A DNA stretch of 64,000 nt from Clostridium sp. CF012 (GTDB lineage: Bacteria > Bacillota > Clostridia > Clostridiales > Clostridiaceae): the NCBI RefSeq assembly GCF_018861755.1, contig NZ_JAHLEF010000026.1:1-64000 (forward strand), written 5' to 3'. Of the stretch, positions 57,699 through 64,000 are shown piece by piece; positions within the stretch are counted from its first letter, which is position 1; every line of letters begins with the position of its first letter. Both the position numbers and the translations under genes were made by a program. The notes beneath the pieces are model-generated. The model saw only the letters and a list, made by a program, of their open reading frames with translations. It did not search any database and was not told the DNA's origin.

Positions 57699-57737
57699 TT
57701 GATAGCTGCGAGTTATAGTTTAACTCACAACTATCAA
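57699..57737 (-). terminator. Terminator after polA
   Basis: TTGATAG..GAGTTA, AACTA loop, TAACTC..CTATCAA then TTT; located between polA and coaE. Confidence 0.75.
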
Positions 57738-57748
57738 CTGTCAACTAC

Positions 57749-60364
57749 TTACTTCGCCTCATACCAAGTTTCTCCAATACTTATTCCTACTTCTAGTGGA
57801 ACTAAAAGTTTTATAACATTTTCCATCTGCTCTTTAACCAAATTCTCAACTTGCACAATCTCATCCTTATAAACATTTAATATTAATTCATCGTGTACCT
57901 GAAGTATTAAAGTACTTTTTAATCCTGAGTCCTTTAATTTATGGAATACATTTACCATAGCCAGTTTAATAATATCTGCCGCACTCCCCTGTATAGGTGT
58001 ATTCATAGCAAGCCTTTTTCCAAAGGACTGAACAATTTTATTTGATGAGTTTATTTCAGGGATAGCTCTTCTTCTATTATAAATTGTGGTAACACTATTG
58101 TTTTTCTCAGCTTCAACCACTATATCTTCCATGTATTTCTTAACATTTGGATATCTATCGAAATATGCATCTATATAAATTTTAGCTTCTTTTCTAGATA
58201 CATTTATATCCTTTGCTAAGCTAAATTCTCCAATACCATATACTATCCCAAAGTTTACTGCTTTGGCATTACTTCTCATAACTGATGTAACTTCATTTAA
58301 AGGTACATTAAACACCTCTGATGCAGTTTTAGTATGAATGTCAGTATGGTTAATGAAAGCTTCAATTAAATTCTCGTCCCCAGATATATGAGCTAATACT
58401 CTAAGCTCTATTTGTGAATAATCCGCAGATAAAATAACACACTGATCATTGTGTGGTATAAATACTCGTCTTATAGCTCTACCCATTTCATGCCTTATGG
58501 GAATGTTTTGCAAATTCGGTTCTGTACTTGATAGCCTTCCCGTTGTGGCTACTGTCTGCATAAAGCTTGAATGTATTCTACAATCTGTATCAATTACTGC
58601 TTGAAGTCCCTCTATATATGTGGAAAAAATCTTTGTGAGCCCTCTATAGCGAGTAATTTCTGTGATAATAGGATGCTTATCTACTAGTGCCTCTAAAACC
58701 TCTGCATTAGTTGAATATCCTGTTTTTGTTTTCTTTATAACAGGTAAATCTAATTTTTCAAATAATATCTTTCCTAATTGCTTTGGAGATTTGATATTAA
58801 ATTCTTCCCCAGCTAATGCAAAAATAGTGCTTTCCATTTCATTTATGTCTTTTGCAAATTTTATGTTAAGCTCCGCTAGTTTATCCTTGTCTATTGTGAA
58901 CCCTTCCGCCTCCATATATGATATAGCCTCTGTTAAGGGTTGCTCCACGGTATATAGGAGCTCTTCCATTTTATATTCTTTAATCTTCACTTCTAATATT
59001 TCATAAAGGTTTTTTAGTAATGCTACTTTATTAATTTCTCTTTCATCGCCCTCGCCCGTAATACTAATTCTAAGAGATGTATCAATAAGCGTTTCTAAGC
59101 TATATTCACTTTGGGCAGAATTGATTAAATAAGCTGCAATTTCAGTATCAAATTTTACTGCTTGTAGTACAATTCCCTTTTTACGAAGAGCTGTGTATGC
59201 CTCCTTTAGGGAATGGCTTACCTTTTTAATATCCTTGTTCTCAAACAGCGTTTTCAAACAATTTATAGTTTTCTCTTCATCTTCATTAAATAAATCAAGG
59301 ACTTTTATAGAATAGTTTTTTTCCTTATAATTAAGGTATATGTTTTCTACGCTAATTTTAGAAAACACATTGGCGTTTGCAATATCAAAAATTATATAAA
59401 CGGTATCTTTAACTTCCTCTACTAATTCCTTAAGCGTTGATAACTTATCTATTACTGTAAAATCAGCTGAAAATATTTCTTCAGGAGAATCCTGTTCATC
59501 AGCTATTTTGCCTATTAATGATTTAAACTGTAATTTATAAAATAAATCTTTTACAGCGCGTACATCATAGTTTTCTTTTGATTTAATTGACTCTAAATCT
59601 ATATCCATAGGCACACTAGTAATTATAGTAGCTAATTTTTTACTAAAAATAGCCTGCTCACTATAAGTTATTAAATTCTCCACCAGCTTTTTGCCACTAA
59701 TCTTTTCAATATTCATAAGAACATTTTCTATACTCTTATACTCTTTAATAAGCTTATAAGCAGTTTTTTCACCAACTCCTGGCACTCCGGGAATATTATC
59801 CGAAGCATCTCCCATTAAGCCCTTTACATCTATGAATTCAGTAGGGGTTACTCCAAACTCCTCTATTATTCGATTTCTATCATATATTTCTTTTTCTGAC
59901 ATTCCTTTTTTGTTTATTACAACTTTAACATTATCTGTGGCAAGCTGAAGTGCATCTCTGTCTCCTGTTACTATAAAGACTTCTAGCCCTTGGCTTTCTC
60001 CAAATACAGACAAGGTTCCTATTAAATCATCTGCTTCAAAGCCATCTAATTCAAAAATGTCTATGGCCATTTTCTCTAAAAGTTCCCTGACTATAGAGAA
60101 CTGTCCCATAAGCTCATCAGGCATTTTCTTTCTACCTGCCTTATAGTCACTATATTCTTCATGACGAAAAGTAGGTGCCTTTCTATCGAAGGTTGTAACA
60201 ATATAGTCTGGCTCAAATTCCTCTTTCATTTTTAAGAGCATACTTGTAAAGCCATAAACTGCATTAGTATATATGCCGTCTGAATTTGTTAGGGCTGGCA
60301 ATGCATAAAAAGCTCTATACATAAGACTATGACCATCTAAAATTAATAACCTTTCTTTAGACAT
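57749..60364 (-). CDS. polA: DNA polymerase I
   Basis: Repair and Okazaki-fragment processing polymerase. 871 residues: 5' nuclease domain (1-300, with DGHSLMYRAFYALP and FDGFEADDLIG-type aspartates and KGLMGDASDNIPGVPGVGEKTA), a degenerate 3'-5' exonuclease domain (about 315-470) and a polymerase domain with motif A DYSQIELRVLAHIS, motif B RSNAKAVNFGIVYG and motif C QVHDELILN. The proofreading acidic residues (D/E of FDxE) are not seen, so it probably does not proofread, as in other Gram-positive PolI. GAAGGG precedes the ATG. Confidence 0.96.
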   Translation of the reverse strand: MSKERLLILDGHSLMYRAFYALPALTNSDGIYTNAVYGFTSMLLKMKEEFEPDYIVTTFDRKAPTFRHEEYSDYKAGRKKMPDELMGQFSIVRELLEKMAIDIFELDGFEADDLIGTLSVFGESQGLEVFIVTGDRDALQLATDNVKVVINKKGMSEKEIYDRNRIIEEFGVTPTEFIDVKGLMGDASDNIPGVPGVGEKTAYKLIKEYKSIENVLMNIEKISGKKLVENLITYSEQAIFSKKLATIITSVPMDIDLESIKSKENYDVRAVKDLFYKLQFKSLIGKIADEQDSPEEIFSADFTVIDKLSTLKELVEEVKDTVYIIFDIANANVFSKISVENIYLNYKEKNYSIKVLDLFNEDEEKTINCLKTLFENKDIKKVSHSLKEAYTALRKKGIVLQAVKFDTEIAAYLINSAQSEYSLETLIDTSLRISITGEGDEREINKVALLKNLYEILEVKIKEYKMEELLYTVEQPLTEAISYMEAEGFTIDKDKLAELNIKFAKDINEMESTIFALAGEEFNIKSPKQLGKILFEKLDLPVIKKTKTGYSTNAEVLEALVDKHPIITEITRYRGLTKIFSTYIEGLQAVIDTDCRIHSSFMQTVATTGRLSSTEPNLQNIPIRHEMGRAIRRVFIPHNDQCVILSADYSQIELRVLAHISGDENLIEAFINHTDIHTKTASEVFNVPLNEVTSVMRSNAKAVNFGIVYGIGEFSLAKDINVSRKEAKIYIDAYFDRYPNVKKYMEDIVVEAEKNNSVTTIYNRRRAIPEINSSNKIVQSFGKRLAMNTPIQGSAADIIKLAMVNVFHKLKDSGLKSTLILQVHDELILNVYKDEIVQVENLVKEQMENVIKLLVPLEVGISIGETWYEAK

Positions 60365-60400
60365 TTTAAATCCCTTCTTTCTGCTATGATTACATTTTTT

Positions 60401-61318
60401 TTAAAATATACTTAAATCTAATTCCTTAGACAATTCTTCTAAAACCCTTATACCGCCAATACTATTACCTTTTTCATCCAGCGCGGGTCCAATTACACCA
60501 ACACCCATTCTTCTAGGCACCGCTGCCATTATACCTCCACCTACACCACTTTTTGCAGGTATCCCTATATGTACTGCAAAATTACCTGAACCATCATACA
60601 TGCCACAAGTAACCATTATAGTTTTAATTATTCTAGTGGCTTCTCTAGATAAAACCCTTTCATTTTTAGAAACTATTACACCTGAATTAGCAAGCATAGC
60701 TCCTATTCTGGCTATATCCCTACAATTAACTTCCATTGAACACTGCTTAAAGTATACATCTAAAACATCCTCCACATCGCCCTCAATAACACCTGTGCTC
60801 TTCATGAAATAAGCGAGTGATCTATTTCTATCACCCGTAGCTTTTTCAGAGGTATAAACACCTTGGTTAATATCAATATCAGGATTACCTGTAATTTTTC
60901 TTGTAAACTTTAAAATCCTATTAAACTTTTCCTCTGCAGTATCACCTGTAATCAATGAAACTATTGCAATTGCTCCAGCATTTATCATTGGGTTTATAGG
61001 TTTTTGGTCAATATTTTTTTCTAAATTTATTATGGAATTAAAACCAGCTTCCGTAGGCTCCATTCCTATTTTAGTAAACACATAATCTACTCCATTATCA
61101 ATTATGGCTAGCATAAGCGTAACAACCTTTGATATGCTTTGTATTGTAAACTTTGTTTCATAATCCCCGGCAAAAAACTCTTCTCCGTCAAGAGTAGTTA
61201 CACAAATACCTAAAGCCTCGCCATCCGCTTTAGAAAGTTCTGGTATATATGAGGCAACTGTGCCATCCTTTGTAAAGTGCCTGTTTTTTTCAATAATAGT
61301 ATCTAATATTCTCTTCAT
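60401..61318 (-). CDS. glsA: Glutaminase A
   Basis: Hydrolyses L-glutamine to glutamate and ammonia. 305 residues, with the catalytic S61-x-x-K64 pair in IQSISKVVTLML, PINPMINAGAIAIVSLI, and GDRNRSLAYFMKSTG and AKSGVGGGIMAA blocks. GGGGGG precedes the ATG. Monocistronic. Confidence 0.96.
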   Translation of the reverse strand: MKRILDTIIEKNRHFTKDGTVASYIPELSKADGEALGICVTTLDGEEFFAGDYETKFTIQSISKVVTLMLAIIDNGVDYVFTKIGMEPTEAGFNSIINLEKNIDQKPINPMINAGAIAIVSLITGDTAEEKFNRILKFTRKITGNPDIDINQGVYTSEKATGDRNRSLAYFMKSTGVIEGDVEDVLDVYFKQCSMEVNCRDIARIGAMLANSGVIVSKNERVLSREATRIIKTIMVTCGMYDGSGNFAVHIGIPAKSGVGGGIMAAVPRRMGVGVIGPALDEKGNSIGGIRVLEELSKELDLSIF

Positions 61319-61524
61319 GTTAGCCCCCTGATTAATTAACGATATAATAAAATGTATTTTTTATGATTAGTATTTACCTTTCCACTACATATAATACTAT
61401 ACTTTGATTGGTGTTTTCAATTGATTGTGCAAAAAATAAATATTGAAATTGCTTCATATGAAATTAATTTTCTAAACAAGATTAAAATAGATTCAAAATC
61501 ATTAATAAAGTTGTACTATAACTA

Positions 61525-61553
61525 TTGCATTAATTATAAATATATGTTAAAAT
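61525..61553 (+). promoter_or_regulatory. Promoter of tRNA-Leu(CAA)
   Basis: TTGCAT (61525-61530), 17-bp spacer, TAAAAT (61548-61553), 16 nt before the tRNA 5' end. Confidence 0.7.
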
Positions 61554-61569
61554 AAATTTTGTCAGACAT

Positions 61570-61656
61570 GCCGAAGTGGTGGAACTGGCAGACGCGCTGG
61601 ACTCAAAATCCAGTGGTAGCAATACCGTGCGGGTTCGATTCCCGCCTCCGGCACCA
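61570..61656 (+). tRNA. tRNA-Leu (anticodon CAA)
   Basis: 87 nt with CCA encoded. The anticodon arm CTGGA-CTCAAAA-TCCAG reads CAA. The long variable arm and T loop TTCGATT are normal. The acceptor stem has an A5-C68 mismatch: the 5' strand GCCGAAG faces CTCCGGC. The 3' half looks like a replacement brought by integration. Confidence 0.93.
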
Positions 61657-61657
61657 T

Positions 61658-61691
61658 AAGGCTTTCAAGGATTTCTTGAAAGCCTTTTTTT
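61658..61691 (+). terminator. Terminator of tRNA-Leu(CAA)
   Basis: AGGCTTTCAAG, GATTT loop, CTTGAAAGCCTTTTTTT. Confidence 0.9.
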
Positions 61692-61706
61692 ATGCCCAAA
61701 ATTCAA

Positions 61707-61728
61707 GAAAAGTGCACGAAAAGTGCAC
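61707..61728. repeat. Two perfect tandem 11-bp repeats next to tRNA-Leu
   Basis: GAAAAGTGCAC occurs twice end to end (61707-61717 and 61718-61728), about 50 nt past the tRNA. This is where integrase arm-binding sites of tRNA-integrated elements lie; that role is inference. Confidence 0.8.
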
Positions 61729-61739
61729 AAAACTTTTAG

Positions 61740-61925
61740 TTATATTTCTTCGTACAATAAACTCAATTCAACTTCTCTACAAGAGCATTCTTTTAACAGC
61801 TCTCTAAACTTTAACAAATCTCCATTATTCAATCCCTTTTTCTCTAGAAAATCAAATATATTGTTATGTGCCTCCACCTTTAAATTCCATGCTGTTTCTA
61901 TGTTGATTGCATCCGTGTTTTTCAC
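61740..61925 (-). CDS. Small protein in the integrated segment, unknown
   Basis: 61 residues (MKNTDAINIETAWNLKVEA...), acidic and helical, ending LSLLYEEI. A GTG start at 61925 with AAGGGG upstream fits; a longer reading from 61961 lacks a good site. A LexA-type box lies upstream of it. No family recognised. Confidence 0.55.
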   Translation of the reverse strand: MKNTDAINIETAWNLKVEAHNNIFDFLEKKGLNNGDLLKFRELLKECSCREVELSLLYEEI

Positions 61926-61989
61926 TTCAACATCCCCTTGTCGATTATTTATCATAAGCAATTACGTTTGTAATATTTTAATAGTAGCA

Positions 61990-62021
61990 TTTTATCCCCC
62001 TTAAGTAAAGAACACTTGTTC
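61990..62021 (-). promoter_or_regulatory. LexA/DinR box and candidate promoter
   Basis: GAACACTTGTTC (62010-62021) fits the Gram-positive LexA box GAAC-N4-GTTC. On the minus strand it abuts a TTTACT -35 box, with a TACTAT -10 box 17 nt on (reaching about 61983), upstream of the 61740-61925 gene. Confidence 0.6.
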
Positions 62022-62178
62022 GTGTTTTTATTCACCTTTTGTAATATTTTTCTTGTTATTTAAAGCCTAGCCCCTTATCACATTTACTTTGTCTGCAAAA
62101 TGAGCCATAACAATTTATACCAATCACTCCATGATATACTAATTAATTATTGTATTTATTTTATCTGGAGGGGTTGAA

Positions 62179-62409
62179 ATGCAGTTTAACGAAAGGTTTA
62201 GAGCTCTAAGGCAAGATAAAGATTTAACGCAGGATGTATTAGCAAAGGAATTAAATATAGATAGGAAAACATTGTCGAACTATGAGACCGCATATAGGAC
62301 ACCTAGTATTTATTTAGTTGTAAAGATAGCCGATTACTTTAACGTATCTACAGACTATCTTCTAGGTAGAACAGATATCGCAGATCCTTATCCCAAAATT
62401 CATGAATAA
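62179..62409 (+). CDS. XRE-family (Cro/CI-like) repressor
   Basis: 76 residues, one HTH_3 domain: FRALRQDKDLTQDVLAKELNIDRKTLSNYE then PSIYLVVKIADYFNVSTDYLLGRTD. GGAGGGG precedes the ATG. It is divergent from the small SOS-linked gene, like the repressor region of a small prophage. It has no C-terminal protease domain. A terminator follows. Confidence 0.9.
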   Translation: MQFNERFRALRQDKDLTQDVLAKELNIDRKTLSNYETAYRTPSIYLVVKIADYFNVSTDYLLGRTDIADPYPKIHE

Positions 62410-62417
62410 TATTAAAT

Positions 62418-62451
62418 AAAAAAAGGCATTGGACTAACCAGTGCCCTTTTG
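62418..62451 (+). terminator. Terminator after the XRE gene
   Basis: AAAAAGGCATTGG, ACTAA loop, CCAGTGCCCTTTT. It separates the convergent XRE and endonuclease genes. Confidence 0.78.
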
Positions 62452-62653
62452 TACCTATTATAATTCACTTCCTGTAACTTTAATAATATTTCTTCAAACA
62501 TAAATGTATGTGTTTCTAATTGATTTCAAAAGACATACCTTCACCTATTTTGAAGTATTGACATGTCTTGTTTTTGCTATATTTATCTTTGCTTGTTTTA
62601 ATTACTACACAATCCTCTTATCATTAAATATCTTATAGACTTAAGTAGCTCAC

Positions 62654-63598
62654 TTATAACCAATCCGGCAAAACACTTAAATCTAGAATTCTACGTATAT
62701 CTTTTTTTGATTGGTTTTTAACAACTATCTGCGAAACAGCTATAATGAAATCCTTTAATTTCTCAAAAGCTTCATCTGTAAATTCAGCTTCATTATTTCT
62801 GATTTTATTAAGAATGCTCATAACCCATTGTAAATACTTATATGGAATAATAATATCAGAGATATCTTCCCATCCATTAGAATACCCCTTGGAATAATGA
62901 TATGATTCTAATTTTTCATCACACACACCTTTACATGCCCAATATATATCTACATATTTTATTTTCGAAAAATTTGTTTCCATAAACTCTATGTCCTCTG
63001 TAAAAACAACAACACCTTTATAATTTTCCAAAGAATCCTTTCCTAATAAGTCCTTGCCACAACATGAACATTTTAAGGGCATATATTCTGTAAACAAATT
63101 TGAAGGTGTTTTATCATCAACAAGTTGGTATGAATTTGGAAAAAATCGTTGTATTATTTCTTTTCCCAATTCATTCATAAGAAGCAATTTTTCAATTTTC
63201 TCGTTATCAAATATCTGAACTTCAAATTGTTTTTTTAGGCCTTCTAGTTTCCTATTTAACGGTGAACTAACAACTGTTGAATAGAACCCAAGAAAGCCAC
63301 TACAACCATGAGTTCTCACTCTATCGGTTATATCTTCTTCATCACCATTAACTACAGATGTCCCTGAATGAGCATTATGTTTACAACTAACCAACCATTT
63401 TACCTGTGTATCATTTAATATTCCTATTCTTTTTTCTTGTGCGATAATGTCTCTGCCTCCATCCTGACCCCTATCAGGATTAACTAAGATTTCAAATCCT
63501 AGCATGTCTAAAACCTCTCGAGCAAATAGCTCAAAAGTATCTTGATTGCCATCAGGCTTATTGGCAGGTGGTATCTCTTTAAAATTTAGTAATGCCAT
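62654..63598 (-). CDS. Mrr-like restriction endonuclease (PD-(D/E)XK) with zinc-ribbon region
   Basis: 314 residues from the start at 63598, which has AAGGAGATG before it. The N-terminal 80 residues hold an endonuclease-type pattern: E27 in ELFAREVLDMLGFE, D46-x3-D50 (GQDGGRDII) and C72-K73 in LVSCKH. This is the core of Mrr_cat-type DNA nucleases. The centre has CSCCGKDL and later WACKGVCDE, a probable zinc-binding region. It has no partner methylase nearby, so a modification-dependent (type IV) enzyme is more likely than a classic type II enzyme. It lies in the tRNA-linked accessory segment. Function as an anti-phage enzyme is inference. Confidence 0.8.
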   Translation of the reverse strand: MALLNFKEIPPANKPDGNQDTFELFAREVLDMLGFEILVNPDRGQDGGRDIIAQEKRIGILNDTQVKWLVSCKHNAHSGTSVVNGDEEDITDRVRTHGCSGFLGFYSTVVSSPLNRKLEGLKKQFEVQIFDNEKIEKLLLMNELGKEIIQRFFPNSYQLVDDKTPSNLFTEYMPLKCSCCGKDLLGKDSLENYKGVVVFTEDIEFMETNFSKIKYVDIYWACKGVCDEKLESYHYSKGYSNGWEDISDIIIPYKYLQWVMSILNKIRNNEAEFTDEAFEKLKDFIIAVSQIVVKNQSKKDIRRILDLSVLPDWL

Positions 63599-63621
63599 AT
63601 GTTCATCTCCTTCATTAATTG

Positions 63622-63640
63622 GACTATATGTCATATAGTC
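63622..63640. promoter_or_regulatory. Perfect 19-bp palindrome upstream of the endonuclease gene
   Basis: GACTATATG-T-CATATAGTC, 9-1-9 symmetric, 24-42 nt before the endonuclease ATG and over its likely -10 box. This is the expected shape and place for an operator. Confidence 0.8.
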
Positions 63641-63798
63641 TTTGGTAATCTTAACAGGCGTATATATAGTATTTATTATAGTAGTCTTTCACAGTTAAAT
63701 ATCAATATAGTTTCAATCCACCTAATAAATTCAACGTAAAACTATTATTCCCTGCAACATTTGTAAATTCGGACAAAAATAAAGCCCCAATGCATCCC

Positions 63799-64000
63799 TC
63801 AGAGCTTACAACCATTATTAAAATTAACGAATACTACTTCACTACATTTCTTACAGACTAATGAGTCAGTATCGTCACCACAGTTTCTGAATTGTATGGA
63901 CTTTCCGGTCCCTTAATTTCACTCTGGCACTTATACACTAACCTATTATTACCAGCTAGCTCTTCTTTATCTACACAAATAACTTTATCTATTTTTATAA
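63799..64000 (-). pseudogene. Broken zinc-ribbon gene fragment at the window edge
   Basis: Two minus-strand frames join: frame 1 (63858 to edge) reads ...NRLVYKCQSEIKGP... and stops at 63858-63860, while the next frame (63799 onward) reads GKSIQFRNCGDDTDSLVCKKCSEV. Together they give a cysteine pattern of a zinc ribbon split by a probable frameshift near 63915-63935. A sequencing slip is possible. The gene continues past the window. Confidence 0.4.

Noticed and set aside
61559-61807. 82-codon plus-strand reading
   Set aside because: It runs through tRNA-Leu(CAA) and its terminator.

Overview
This is about 64 kb of a low-GC, AT-rich Firmicute chromosome, best read as a spore-forming anaerobe of the Clostridium sensu stricto type. 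Pointers to this are the germination protease gpr, spoIVFB and a spo0B-like gene, the selDAB-tRNA-Sec set, a V/A-type ATPase operon, strong AGGAGG ribosome binding sites, and many GTG and TTG starts. Most genes lie on the minus strand, so the text follows that direction (high to low coordinates) inside operons. LAYOUT: (1) 0.1-8.8 kb: gpr, rpsT (plus strand), holA, a shortened comEC, a small unknown gene, a P-type ATPase-like protein that has lost its catalytic aspartate, a six-repeat MORN protein, and two very small genes, one of them a zinc-ribbon protein. (2) 9.0-17.7 kb: a nine-gene V/A-type ATPase operon in the order G/H-C-I-K-F-E-A-B-D. (3) 18.0-25.3 kb: a small winged-helix-like gene, then selD (itself carrying an in-frame UGA for selenocysteine), selA, selB and tRNA-Sec with a terminator, then comEA and the plus-strand DD-carboxypeptidase dacF. 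(4) 25.4-32.7 kb: rluD-like, ridA, an LCP protein, yqeK, nadD, yhbY, obg, spo0B-like, rpmA, prp and rplU. (5) 32.8-51.9 kb: RNase G, a TIGR03936/TIGR03960 radical SAM pair, spoIVFB with a short spoIVFA-like gene, mgsA, rodA, minCDE, two tandem class B PBP2 genes, mreBCD, radC and maf. From memory this resembles the Bacillus subtilis order maf-radC-mreBCD-minCD-spoIVFAB-rplU-prp-rpmA-spo0B-obg. (6) 51.9-61.3 kb: a SPOR-domain protein, an NlpC/P60 hydrolase behind a c-di-AMP (ydaO) riboswitch and a consensus promoter, a GNAT-like gene, a protein with hexapeptide repeats, a 190-nt imperfect palindrome, tRNA-Leu(TAA), a lytic transglycosylase, coaE, polA and glsA. (7) 61.5-64 kb: tRNA-Leu(CAA), whose 3' end looks exchanged by integration, followed by what appears to be a small element or remnant. 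It has 11-bp tandem repeats, a LexA-type box, a small gene, a Cro/CI-like repressor, a PD-(D/E)XK (Mrr-like) endonuclease behind a perfect 19-bp palindrome, and a broken zinc-ribbon gene at the edge. HOW THE GENES WORK TOGETHER: the central block couples cell-shape and septum placement (MreBCD, two PBP2s, RodA, MinCDE) to sporulation functions and to ribosome assembly (L21, the Prp protease, L27, Obg, YhbY, L20-region factors). The sel block supplies the whole selenocysteine insertion apparatus. The points most worth a second look are the dead P-type ATPase, the tandem PBP2 duplication that carries its own promoter and terminator, the 190-nt palindrome, the UGA-containing selD, the Spo0B-like protein in a clostridial setting, and the SOS-linked defence-like segment at tRNA-Leu. 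All calls come from reading the sequence; no database search was run.
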